NCBI GenBank assembly: GCA_012931725.1
Contig: CM022949.1
Coordinates: 66,419,679 to 66,483,678 of the forward strand
Direction of reading: 5' to 3'
DNA: 64,000 bases
Origin: Litsea cubeba
Lineage: Eukaryota > Streptophyta > Magnoliopsida > Laurales > Lauraceae
The position numbers and the translations under genes were made by a program. This document shows, in pieces, positions 21,511 to 33,140 of this stretch. The notes beneath the pieces were generated by a model, which did no database searches, was not told the origin of the DNA, and saw only the letters and a program-made list of their open reading frames with translations. Numbering within the stretch: position 1 is the first letter of the stretch; each line of letters opens with the position of its first letter.

Positions 21511-22381
21511 GGATTGGTTCCCTTCTCCCCCTTCATTCTATCTTTTCCTGCAACATTTTGAGCCAAGGGTTTCTCCTCTCCCAGTACTTTATCTCTCCTC
21601 TTGACCCCTCATTCCTTGAAGACAAAGAGGAGGATTGATCTCCTAGGCTTCTTCCTCCCTCTCCAAGCTTTCCAAAGATACATTTTTTTAGGAATTTGAG
21701 CTAGGGCAAAGCTCTCTTTCAAGCTTCTCTTCTTTGTTTGAGTTCTTCAAGATTAGCCATGGGTTTTCTTTCATGAAATCTTACTTTTTCAAGCCATTTG
21801 GAGCATTTCTCTCATACATGCAAGAGTTTTCCCTTGAGATTTACAAATGATTGATTTTAGGGTTCTTCTTGGGAATTTTTTTTTGGGGGGTTTTGTAGAT
21901 TTGGAGCTTGAGGCCCTAGACCGTTGTTTGAAGAGTGTTTTATCTCTCCTTTGACTTGAGGCAAGTAAATTTCTTGATAATATGATGAATTGATTGTCTT
22001 TATTATAAGTTTTGAATTTCCTATGCATATTTCCCCATTTCTACTTCTTCTCTTTGACTAATAGATGGATTACTTTGATATGTTCATGTGATGGTCCTTA
22101 TTTATTTCCTTTGAGTTGTTGTTTTCAACAATGTAAAGATTGTGGTTTAGTTATGTTTAACTTAAAATTTTCAATGTTGTGGAATGGAAGGATTTGTTTA
22201 TATCTAAATTGTTTCAAGGATTTGAATGAATTAATGTGATGGTTCAATGGAGTTTGAATGAAGCATCAGAGGCCCAAGTTGTATGGAAAATTCATATGGA
22301 AGAATGGAGGGAAAGAAAATCAGAAAAAGGAGGAGGAGGAGTGCATTTCTGCACTTCGCAGGCTGGGACAGAGCCCAGTCC

Positions 22382-22531
22382 GCTCGAGCGAGCCCATGGG
22401 CCGCTCGAGCGGACCAGGCTCTGCCTGTTCTGGGCAAGCCAGAAGCTGGCCCGCTCGAGCGACCCATTGGGTCCACTCGAGCGGACCAGGTTCTGGATGG
22501 GCCTCGCTCGAGCGGACATTGGGTCGCTCAA
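22382..22531 (+). repeat. GCTCGAGC palindrome array
   Basis: Four perfect GCTCGAGC octamers (22382, 22403, 22453, 22506) and two near-copies (CTCGAGC near 22475, GCTCAAGC near 22525), mostly within a 'ccgctcgagcg(g/a)(a/g)cc' context. The related LTR at 24559-27124 has the same kind of array at its equivalent place. Confidence 0.9.
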
Positions 22532-24111
22532 GCGAGCCCAGCCCAGAAATCTGGGCCCGATTTGAGGCCTGTTCTGGGCAGTTTATGGGCCTATTTCAGG
22601 TCCATTTCCAGCCCATCTGACCCCATTATTTGATGCCCATTCAGGCCTCTATTGGCGCATGGAAGTCTGGAATGAATACATTCAATAGAATTATTTTGAA
22701 TCGTGGAGTTTAAATGGGAAAAGTGATGGAATTGCGTGATATTAGTATTACCCGGGGATGTATCAAAGTCTTTATATACACTTTATATCCTAAATTCGTC
22801 GGAGATCTTCTGTGGCACCAAATCCCTCTTTTATTACCGACAATAGGAGACTAAGTGTGTATCAAGACAACCTGTGGAAAGCCCTTGAAACATCATACAC
22901 TAAATTCATTCCATGTTAGAAAGTCTTGTTCGGGTCCGTTTATAAATCAATTTGAATGTTTTGAGTGTTTTACCACATTTACGAACATTGATAAGACTAC
23001 TCATTGTAATTTGCTCGGATTTGTCAGCATGTTGGATATGTATTCGTTCGGAGCAGTTTTCTTATCAATTTTGAAAATATATCTTTATGAATAGATTTGT
23101 ATCATTTCGAGGTTTCGATTTTGATTCTAATGGCACCACTAAGGTTAGGTTACCTTGTCGGGCTGATCACCCAGCTTGGAATCTTTAAATTATTTGCCAG
23201 TTGTAGTTTGGATTCTGTCTGTACCGACCATGGCAACGGTTTTGTTTCTGGTCCCATGCGTAGTGGCTACGGTTCTGTTTGATAACGACTTGTTCGTTCC
23301 GGTCCACAAATAGTGGCTACGGTTTCCGTCTGCTCTTGTTACTTCGGTAACAGGAGAATATAGCTATACATGGTTTGCCAATGTTTTATCCGTTTGATAT
23401 TTTATTTTATGGTTCTTGTTTGTTTCAACTTATTATAGTCTTGGATTCGTTAATTTTTAAGAAGTCGATCTTTTATCTTGTCGTTTCTGTTACTCAGGAT
23501 TTTAATCGTAGTTCTCATTTATTCAATGTTTCACTCTTTCTATTATCCTATTATATGGTATATTTACTTGTCAGACCGTTGTGTCTGACCTTTTTTGTTT
23601 GGTGCCAGATATTGAGCTCCTTGCCCTTGAGGCACACTTCGAGGCGAACCCAATAGTTCTTATGGAACGCGAGTGGCAGCCTGATGATGTCGCTTAGACG
23701 TCGGGTTGACTTCAGAACTTCGATCACATTTTGGGATTGATTTTATTTTGGGAACTTGGTTGCAGCCATTGTTGGCTTATTTTCGGGAAATTGTAATTAT
23801 TGATTAACTTGACTTTTGTATTAAACTTGAAACTAACTTTGGGGCCTATCTATGGAATGTTTCTCATTTTGATACTAGTCTTGAGCGTTCTCATCATAGA
23901 CATATGTTATGAATTTTCATGTTTGCTACAATGCTTCTGCGTAACTTATTCGTGTGAATGTAATTATTATTCATTGATGGATCGAATTTCGAGGATCCCT
24001 ACCGCTGAAACCTGTGGGAAACAAGCATGTACGGGCGGAATTTTCTGGTCGTCGCGCCACGACCCCAGATTAAGGTCTTATTTAATGGGTCCTCGGTCCG
24101 AGGGCGTGACA

Positions 24112-24558
24112 AAGGTACCATGATCATTATAATTAATTGGGGCTCAAGGATAATAAGATGTGGATCTAAGTTTAGAATACAGGTACAATTGATCTATGGA
24201 TATTGATAGAGGGGCCTACTTGTGGCAATGTGGAAGTCTAGGGTCTTCTATGTAATATTCATGAGACTGGAGTTCAATTGCATTTATATAGTGGAGTTAT
24301 TTGCAATTAACTGTGGCCCCGGATTGCACATGAGATGTTGGGTCGCGAGTCCCAGTTGGAGCCAGCTTTCTAAAGAATCCCTAGTGGTCCCCACGCTAGC
24401 CCAAGTTATTAGAAAGATACTAATTCTAGTTGAACTCTAAAGGAAAGTTACTATTTCTATTTGAAGTGAGACTTCTAATAGTGATAATAGTAAACTTACT
24501 AATTTTAATAGAAGTGGGACTTCTATTTTAATTAGAAAGGAATTAGAAAGTTACTAAT
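24112..24558 (+). mobile_element. Copia family-B LTR fragment, part 1
   Basis: This is the family-B LTR in + orientation, recognisable by comparison with 29500-29960 and 43620-44070 (reverse complement). The LTR's start is missing on the left, where the chromovirus LTR inserted. It continues at 27125 after the solo LTR. A 73-codon frame (24222-24440) is also open in three other B copies. Confidence 0.85.
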
Positions 24559-27124
24559 TGTCGCGACCCTGGACCGGGTTAGGGGACCAAATCCGGGATC
24601 GGGACTATGATGATGCCACGCCATGTGCATCTCTTTGGCTAATCCGCACACGGAATTAAGAAAACATTTATCTGTGCACGTGATTTCCCACAGGACTCCG
24701 CGGTGAGGATTATCCATACATATCATCTCACATATAAACACATCAACATGTATTTGAGATTGCGGAAGCGTGTAGCAAATCATATTAGTGCTATTCCATT
24801 CCATGAATAAGACTGTTTTATAATTGACATGACAAGATATCAGAATGAGCAATGATCATAAGCATATTTTCCAAAAGTAAAGTCAAATGTATATACAAAA
24901 GATCAGTTGATTAATTGCCCCAAAACAATGGTCAACAAAGACCATACATCCAATAAAACCCAAAAGATGTATATACTAAAACCCAAAAGTGTCGTCCTCA
25001 AAGCCTGAACGAATGTCTACATGACATCGTCAGCTTGCCACTCTATTACGCGCTGCGGTTCACCGACCGCCTCCTCAGGCTCCTCCTCGATGGCAATAAG
25101 TTTGGGACCTGAGTACCAAAATAAATGGATCAGACACGACGGTCTGGCAGGTGGGTGAAAAGATATAACAATAATTCAAAACAATGATGCCTTTAGAAAC
25201 ATAGTAGAATCGGGATAATTAATGAATTTCATAAAAGAAGAATGTATCATTTAAAAGAGGTACATATGCAATAAAAACATGTAAGATAACAAGGATTTGG
25301 AACTAACAAGGCGGCAACCACACAAAGCTAAATCCTCTCTCACAAAAGTGATGAGAGCACATCGGGACATTGATACTCTTTTAAGAATTAGGGACATCTC
25401 GGGTCCTTATACACATTGACCAACCTAGAAAATCCTCAATGGATCTCCATAATGGGGTTTCTTCTTCCTTTGGACTTCATACGACGCCATACAAGTCTTT
25501 ACATTGCATTGGGGCTCCAAACAATACATCCACAGGCCTAAAAACAATGTTTCAAGTCCTTAAGTATTGACCCAGGCATGACAAGCAGTTCGCTCGAGCG
25601 GACTGGGAAGTTCGCTTGGGCGAACTGCTCTCTATTTGGGGTTCGCTCAAGCGGACCTGCTCGGATTAGGTTGGCTCGAGCGATCAGAGGGTTGGCTCGA
25701 GCCAACGAGGTTTTGTGACGGGTTCGCTCGAGCGATGTGTCAAGGTCGCTCGAGCGAACTGTCCAGAAACTGTTTTCTGTGTACAGTTCGGCCCTTCTTC
25801 TTTCCTTTCTTTCACCCTCTTTTGAGCACCCATTAATCATACATTTGAGGGTCTCAAAACCTCATTTAAACCCCCTTTCAATTCATCATTCACTTCCCCC
25901 AACAACCACACCATCACAACATTAACTTCTCCATCACTTCTACCTCGTTCAATGCAAGGCAACTCCATTGATAAAAGTCCATAAATGAACACAAATGATC
26001 TATAAACAAGACAATGATGCACATGCTTTCCAAGAGGACTATTAATAGAGAGTAGCCTATCATTATGCATATTTCCATAAAGATAAATTAGGTGGAAGCA
26101 ATGAGTAAGAGTTCAAATTTTTATAAACAAGAAATTATGAAATAAATCCATTCATCCACTTGCCTTAGGTCCAATGCTAAGAAAATCAAGCCACACTTCA
26201 CCTCTCCAAGCTAACACACCCAACCTACACAAAACCCCCAAATCCAAACCCTAAAACCATCAAAACCACACAATAGAAAGATAAAGTTTGCAATAGCCAA
26301 GATTAAGTCTCCCTAGGGCTAGGAGGATATGAATCTAGAAGATTGGGATGATTACTTACTTGGAAATGTTTCAAATAGGTAGAGAGCTCAAAAAGGGGCT
26401 CCAATGGTGATGAATGTCTTCACAAATGGTACCAATAGGAAGCTCTTGAGGTGAGGGAGATGATCATGGAGTCCATTCCTTGATTGAAAAGAGCTCTTGT
26501 GGTGATTAATGAGAAAGGAAGCAAGAGGGACAATGGAGAAACCCTTAGGGCTGGAACTTCTTCTCCTTCTAGGGTTTTAGCAAGAAAGAGGAAGATGAAA
26601 AAGAAAGCTCTCCTTATATAGTAAGTGGGGATGGGGCCCACAGCTTAAAAGACTCGTCGGGCTAAAAACATGGCTTTCGTGGCTTCAAACGAATTCAACG
26701 AAAAAGACAAAGTTGATCGGAGAAATTTCTAGTTTCCAAAAAGTATATATATTGCACGTTTTGGTGACATCGAAATTGGTGTCCAGATTTTGGGTAAAAA
26801 ATATCGTTTTGCCCTCAAATTGTGAAAAGTCAGGTTTAGGGCTCTCGAATGGGAACGATGTCAACATGAAAGTTATAGGGATAAACAAGATAAGTCAAAC
26901 GGGATTAAAACATAATTTTGAAAATCATGAATAACCCCCAAGCTCACACAATTCGTAGCAAGAACCCCCAAAGGGTCCCACAAGTAAAAAGGCTCTCAAA
27001 ATTCCCCAAAGCTATTATAAAAGCTATTCTAATCCCAAACTAAATCAAAAACCACTAAACACACTTAAAGCTAAAGCATAACTTAATAAACTCTAATCGA
27101 GATCTCTCGGGTCGGGGTCTTACA
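24559..27124 (-). mobile_element. Chromovirus solo LTR with CTAAT target duplication
   Basis: Read on the minus strand it starts TGTAAGACCCCGACCC and ends GGTCGCGACA (2566 bp, TG...CA). CTAAT flanks it at 24554-24558 and 27125-27129. B-family copies at about 29500, 43620 and 47860 show the unoccupied site with one CTAAT. Only one LTR is present, so this is the product of recombination between two LTRs of a full element. A TATA box lies on the minus strand at 26620-26612. A GCTCGAGC array sits at 25593-25770. Confidence 0.93.
25593..25770 (-). repeat. GCTCGAGC palindrome array in the solo LTR
   Basis: Five perfect GCTCGAGC octamers (near 25593, 25674, 25697, 25724 and 25749) plus near-copies with cttgggcg and ctcaagcg. 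The flanks differ from those of the array at 22382, so the octamer is conserved more strongly than its surroundings. Confidence 0.88.
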
Positions 27125-27129
27125 CTAAT

Positions 27130-27829
27130 CATATTTGAAGTGAGACTTCTAAATGTGATATAAGTAAAGTTAATAATTAATTTATGGAAGTGAAACTTCT
27201 ATTTTAATTAGAAAAGAGAAAGTTACTAATTCTTAATTGAAGTAAGACTTCTATTTTGATTAGTAAAAGAAGAGGATGCCTTTGTGCTATAAATAGAAGA
27301 GAAAGTGGGCTGGAATTTTTTTTGATGATTCTACATTGGGATTCACGCCCAAGGCTAGAAAAGTGCAAGTGTTGCACGCCCAGCCCCTTGAGTGCAAGTG
27401 TTGCATGGTTCTTCTTCTCTTCCCTCTTCTAGTTCTCTTCTAGTTTCCTCCTTTGAGTTCCTAGCAGTTTTGTCTTGGAGATCCCACCATCTTCTTAAGA
27501 AAAAGAGAATCTAATACGGGTCATAGCGTGGAAGATCAAGAGGTCTTGGAGATTCATATTTTGATTAGTGAAAGAGTTTCATCATCAAAGAAAGACGCAA
27601 CTTCTCCATTAGAGCACAACCGAGCTCCAAAAGTATAATCTACTTCCTTGCATGTTGTAGATTTATTTGATGCTGTACTTCTTGACAGGTTTATTTACTG
27701 ATCATGATGGCTGAAATTGAGGCTATGTATCATGGATTGGGTTTTTGTAGACTTATGGATAGTTGATCCTTGCATCAAGCGGGTCAAAAGTTTTTGAAAC
27801 CTATCCTAGAGGCCCACCTATTTCCAACA
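27130..27829 (+). mobile_element. Copia family-B LTR fragment, part 2
   Basis: Continues the LTR from 24558 and ends in the family's terminus ...CCACCTATTTCCAACA at 27829. Together with part 1 it is a 5'-truncated B LTR on the + strand, with no internal sequence after it. Confidence 0.85.
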
Positions 27830-28367
27830 GTGGGAAGATGGGTTCTCTTATAAAGGGAATGAAGGTGGGTCCCACAACTTACAATGTTTGCCTGGCTAAA
27901 AATATGGTTTTCCGGACCTCGAATGATCTCGACGAATAAAAGAAAGTTATTCGTCATAAAATATAGTTTCCAAAAAGTATATATTTCAAGGGTTTTGGAG
28001 ACATCAAGATTTGGGTCCATATTCAATGTGAAAAGATTGATTTTTCCCCCAGGGCTAGAAAAACAGATTTTCGAAGTTTCGAATGGGTATGAAGTGAACA
28101 CAAAAGTTGTAGGGAATGACGAGACTAGCCAAATGAAGCCAAAATGGGGATTTTTGGGAATCATGAAGAATCTCCCCACGCTGAGCACGCAAAACAAGTG
28201 GGACCCTACAGTCACTATTTAGGTTCACTGGATCTCAAAACTTCCCAAAGCTAATGAAAAGTCATTCTAACTCACAAACTCAACCAAACAACTACTAATC
28301 CCCCTTAGAGAACTAATCCACAACTAAAACAATACTAATCCAGGAAATCAGGGGTCGAGGTCTCACA
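27830..28367 (-). mobile_element. Chromovirus LTR fragment
   Basis: Read on the minus strand it begins TGTGAGACCTCGACCCCTG and resembles the first about 540 bp of the chromovirus LTRs at 27124-26580 and 63708-63190, including the 'tataagaga' promoter region. It is cut on the left by the family-B LTR end. Confidence 0.6.
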
Positions 28368-28808
28368 AATAATAACAGAAAGTAGACTGTTTTCTAATTA
28401 GCAACGACGTTGCTCAATCCTCGGAAGGGGGAGCATTCGCTGCCCCAAACGATTTGACTGGTAGTACCTTTGAACTCACCCTAGAGTTTACAACTGTTAG
28501 GTGTTGTTGTACCTGCCACGGGGAAACTTAAACTGAGCCCGAGTAGGGCCTTGCCACAGGGAAGCCTATATCGAGCCCGGTCAGGTAAGTACTTTAGTGA
28601 CACCGATCATATACAAGGCTACAAACTGCAGTGAGAAATATATATATTGTAATAATAATAAACAGCTGCCGACTCGGGAATCAATTCAAACTCGGGATTT
28701 CTGGTGTACGATATTCAGTTGGATTAAGTTATCTCATGTAGCATGCTCTAGAGCCCTTATCTTTAATCTTTTATAGCTTGATTTTGATGATTGATTGTTA
28801 GGGTAGCT
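28368..28808 (+). mobile_element. Degenerate LTR-like sequence, left half of element B's target
   Basis: It contains phrases such as 'gcctatatcgagcccggtca' and 'tgccacggggaa', resembling the middle of chromovirus LTRs. No coding potential is visible. Its continuation is at 44762, on the far side of element B. Identification is by general resemblance only. Confidence 0.4.
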
Positions 28809-28813
28809 AAATG

Positions 28814-30637
28814 TGTTGGAAATAGCGTGGGCCTCTAGGATAGGTTTCAAAACTATTGACCCACTTGATGCAGAGATCAACTATCCAGAAGGCTATAAAA
28901 CCTAATCCAAGATCCATGTCCTCAATCTCTGCCATCATGATCAGTAAATACAATCTATCTAGAAGATAGAACCAGCAACATATAAGCTACAAATAAATCT
29001 ACAACATGCAAGGAAGTAGATTATACCTTTGGAGCTCGGTTGTGCTCTAATGGAGAAGTTGCGTCTTTCTTTGATGATGAAACGCTTTCACTAATCAAAT
29101 AGGGATCTCCAAGACCTCTTGATCTTCCACGCTATGACCTGTATCAGATTCTCCTTTTTCACAAGAAGATGGTGGGATCTCCAAGAGAAAACTACTAGGA
29201 ACTCTAGGGAGGAACTAGAAAGAGAACTAGAAGAGGGAGAGAGAGGAAAAACTCGAGCAACACTTGCTCTAGGGGACTTGGGTGTGAATCCCTAGGTGGA
29301 TTTATGCATGGGACGTCCAAGCCTTGCAATCCTCTATTTATAGCTTAAAAGCTATTAAGTCACCTCCTCTTTCTAATTGAAATAGAAGTCTCAGTTCTCT
29401 AACAATTAGCAACTCTCTTCTATTGCTAGTTAAAATAGAAGTCTTACTTCCACAATAATTAGTAACTTACTATATCATAATTAGTAGTTTCACTTCAAAT
29501 ATGATTAGTATCTTTCTAATTACTTTCTAATTAAAATAGAAGTCTCACTTCTACTAAAATTAGTAAGTCTACTATTACCACTATTAGAAGTCTCACTTCA
29601 AATAGAAATAGTAACTTTCCTTTTAGAGTTCTGCTAGAATTAGATACTTTCTAATAATTGGGCTAGCATGGGGACCACTAAGGATTCCTTAGAAAGCTGG
29701 CTCCAACTGGGACACGCGACCCCACATCTCATGTGTAATCCGGGCCCACAGTTAATTGCAAATAACTCCACTATATAAATGCAATTGAACTCCAGTCTTA
29801 GGAATATTACATAGAAGACCCTAAACTTCCACATTACCACGAGTAGACCCCTCTATCAATATCCATGGATCAATTGGACCTGTCTTCCAAACTAGATCCA
29901 TATCTTATTATCCTTGCCCCAATTAATTATAATGATCATAGGTACCTTTCCAGTTAACTCTTAATCGGAATGGGTGCGCACTTACCAATGATAAATCCAT
30001 TAATTGGCACAAGGGGATATTAAAGATAGATTTCATCTTGACCATTGAATGTTCCCACAGCTCTACTACCATGTACCCAAATCACCGAGGTGTTGACCTA
30101 CAGTTGGCCTCACTCATTGGTGACTCAAAGCAAATGAATAGATAGAAACTTGAGTTCATTAATGTCTCAGGATTGAGAGCCTATTGCTAGGGAATTATGA
30201 GAGCAGACCTTAAAATAAAGACAGTGTTTATAAGGTGCTTCTCATGGTCCTTCAATACATCCAATGTACCAGCACTATGATCCAGAATCTTACATTCTGA
30301 TGATCGAGACAAATCACACTATCTCATAGTGATCAAAGTGTTGCAACCTTGTCAGTATGAGATGTCCAGTCTCATCACTGGTTGTGAAGATATTTAAGTA
30401 TAAGATTTGTCACACATGTCTCCTGTATGTGGATCTCATCCATACACATGTGTTACATCTAATATACTTGTGGACCCCAGTTCATCTCATGAACCATCAT
30501 GTCATTCGTATTGGTTATGTGCAAGTATATAATAAATTACCATTCATCTCATGAAAGGAAAGCATGAATATATGAATAAATAAATAATTTAATCAATTTA
30601 TTATATCATCTACTGGATTGAGTCCATAAAACTAACA
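28814..30637 (-). mobile_element. 3' LTR of element B
   Basis: 1824 bp. On the minus strand it runs from TGTTAGTTTTATGGAC to ...TATTTCCAACA. A TATA box (TATAAATAG) lies at 29342-29334 on the minus strand. It contains a 66-codon open frame (29840-29640) also present in the other B LTRs. Confidence 0.93.
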
Positions 30638-31911
30638 GTCTCCCACTTGGGCTCAATGCCAGTTAGAGTTGCATCTCATGCACTTCCCGTCTACTTATAG
30701 CTCAAAGACTTTGGTAGTCAAAGGCTTAGTAAATGGATCTACTAGATTGTCTACAGAGGCTATCTTGGTGATCGTACATCACCTCTCTGCACAATCTATC
30801 TGACCATGTATAACTTCCTCTGTACATGCTTTTTGGCTCTTGGGTTATTTGGACTTAGTGACTGCCCTGCTGTCATCACAGTAAATTGTGATCGGCTGTC
30901 CTGCCAAAAATACCACTTCAAATTCCATAAGGAATCTTTTGAGTCAATCTGCTACCTTAGCTACTTCTCAAGCTGCTACAACATAAGCACATACCCAGAA
31001 GTTGATTTCCTAGAATCCTGATCTGACTAGAAGTCAGTATCTATGTAACCGACTGGAATCAACTCATCACGTTGTAACTCAACATGTGATCTCTAGTTCT
31101 TCTCAAGGATTCGAGAACACATCTTACATCAGTCAATGATAAAGACCTGTGCTAGACTGATATTTGCTGACTAGGCCTATTGCGTGACAGATATCCGGTC
31201 TAGTACAAAGCATAGCTTACCGTACCAGAACCTTATCTATGTACACATCATTGGGATAAGCCTTATCATCCTATTTTTCCGGTCTCAATGGAAATTGATT
31301 CCTAGGATGTACCTGGCTTTTCAAAAGTCCTTTATTATCCACAGTCTTAGCCAACCAAAACTTTTTCTGTTGATGATATCCCTATATCACTCCATAGGAG
31401 AAGGATGTCGTCGACATATAATACCAGAAAAACTACCCTGCCTTATTGACTTTTCATTTACACATGACTTATCCGGATTCTGATAAAAATCAAGTGACTT
31501 GATTTCCTTGTCAAAATGAATGTTCTTGTTCTGGGATACGTACTTTAATCCATAAATGGACTTATGCAGCCTGCAAACTCTTTGCACTTGGTTATTAGTT
31601 ATAGAACCATCTGGCTACATCATATAGATGTTTTCCTCAAGATTGCCGTCGTGAGACGCTGTCTTGACATCCATTTGCCAAATCTCGTCACCGAGATGAA
31701 TCGCAATGGATAAGAGTACCCGGATGGAACTCTTCCATCTGGTTCTCCTTTTCTCTTGTAGACTTACTTGCATCCAATAAGTTTGCTATTGGCAGGCAAG
31801 TCCACAAGTATCCAGACCTGATTAGAGTACAATGACTCCACCTCAGCTTTCATAGCATCTAACCAATGTCCCAAAACTATGTCATTAACTCCTTGATCAT
31901 AGTTACAGGGA
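30638..31911 (-). pseudogene. Element B reverse transcriptase and RNase H remnant
   Basis: The minus strand, in broken frames, shows VCRLHKSIYGLK (about 31550-31585) and VLYVDDILL, whose YVDD codons lie near 31406-31420, the copia RT active site. TRPDICHAIGLVSKYQS-like sequence (about 31140-31200) and the RNase H block ending in VDPFTKPL (about 30720) follow. Many in-frame stops are present. The polypurine tract 'aagtgggagac' (30648-30638) abuts the LTR. The 5' part of pol lies beyond element C, from 38808. Confidence 0.8.
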
Positions 31912-31916
31912 TCTTG

Positions 31917-33092
31917 TGTTGGAATTTGAGATGCCTTGAGAAGTTTAATGAAGGATTGAAGAAATTAGTATCTCAAGTATCATCTTGTGTTGGAATTATT
32001 GTCAACACAATGTCACAAGTGTGGTGTTGATAGAGCTTCAAAGAGAAAACAGAGCTGAAACAGAACAGTATAGGAAATCAGAATTTCATCTGTCAACCGG
32101 TATTTCTACCGGTAGAACAGGGGTAGAACAGGGGTAGAAAAGGGGTAGAAAAGGCTGACCCTAAGATTTCCATCTGTCAACCGCAAGTACTACCGGTAGA
32201 AGTGGCTGCCCTGAAAGTTCTACCGCAAGTACTACCGGTAGAAGTGGCTTAAATTCTAGCAGAAGCTTGGACATGAGAATTTCATCTGTTCTACCGTAAT
32301 TTCTACCGGTAGAACACACGGGAAACCTGAGTTGCGCAGAAATAGAAGTTTTGCATGAAAATTCAGGAAACTTAAGTATTTCGTTTGGGACTCTTTCTAA
32401 ACGAATTCTAGCCTAATTTAAACACTCTTAAGGGTTATCATAACCTATATAAAGGCATGTTTGGTTCGTTTTTAAGAACACAAGAAGAGAAAAGAGAAGA
32501 AAAGAGAGAGGGTTTTGGAGAGAAGAAGGTGCTGTTGCTGTGTGCAGTTGTGTTGCACGTTTCTACAGCAAGTGTGGACGAGGATGTGCTCATGAAGATG
32601 GTGATTCGTCCATAAGATAAGTGTCTCTCTGTTTATGCTTTTAATTTCAATTTATAAGGGATTGAGAGAGAGAGATTGTAGAGGGGAAGGGCTGTAGAAA
32701 AAGGTTTCTACTCTTATTCTGTAGAACATCAAGTTGGTGCTTGGTGTCTGGGGTTTGGTGATCCTATCTGTTGGTGCAGATAAATTGTAAAGGGAGTCGG
32801 TGCTTCCTAGATAGTTGGTGCTATCTGAAACTCAAGGGAGTAGGTGCTTCCTAGATAGTTGGTGCTATCTGAAACTAAGGGTTGGTGCTCTTTGTCGTTG
32901 GTGCGACTAAATAGATTCAGATCTGTTCCGGATTGGTGTTCGGACAGTCTTTGAACCGTGGACGTAGCCTTTCGGTGAACCACGTTAAATCTGGTGTCCT
33001 TGTGTGATTTGATTTGCTTTTGTTGTTAAATTGGACCTATTTTTAAAGAATCACTGATTCACCCCCCCTCTCAGTGATCGCGATATCTAACA
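31917..33092 (+). mobile_element. 5' LTR of element C
   Basis: 1176 bp, TGTTGGAATT...GATATCTAACA. TATATAAAG lies at 32446-32454 and is followed by a purine-rich leader. Four perfect CTACCGGTAG palindromes lie upstream of the TATA box at 32106, 32190, 32232 and 32303. A duplicated 'gttggtgc' phrase with 'tcctagatagttggtgctat' occurs twice near 32810-32860. Confidence 0.95.
32106..32312 (+). repeat. CTACCGGTAG palindrome array
   Basis: Four perfect ten-base palindromes, each followed by 'aa' and, for three, preceded by an 'accg.aa.t' half-site. A run of 'ggggtagaa' repeats (32120-32152) separates the first two. The same four are in the 3' LTR (37812-38018). Confidence 0.9.
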
Positions 33093-33094
33093 AT

Positions 33095-33106
33095 TGGTAT
33101 CAGAGC
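33095..33106 (+). promoter_or_regulatory. Primer-binding site of element C
   Basis: TGGTATCAGAGC, complementary to the 3' end of initiator methionine tRNA, lies two bases after the LTR. This is the usual primer for plant Ty1/copia elements. Confidence 0.9.
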
Positions 33107-33140
33107 ATAAGGTTCCTTTGAAAAGCTTAACACGCTAAGG

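Larger units (their letters stand above)
21002..24111 (+). mobile_element. 3' LTR of the truncated chromovirus
   Basis: Starts TGTCAGACCCCGACCC after the polypurine tract and ends ...GGGCGTGACA, giving TG...CA ends and 3110 bp. Immediately to the right the sequence continues as a copia family-B LTR (24112 onward), which was the insertion target. A TATA box lies at 21504. Its transcript would cross the palindrome array at 22382-22531. Several ORFs above 60 aa occur but none has a domain. Confidence 0.82.

Noticed and set aside
22231..22633. Overlapping 80-120 codon ORFs on both strands
   Set aside because: They arise from the palindrome array, which is open in many frames because of its GC content and symmetry.
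30357..30554. 65-codon frame shared with 44476-44673
   Set aside because: It is antisense to the B LTR and shared only by the two nearly identical LTRs of one element, so its conservation is not informative.
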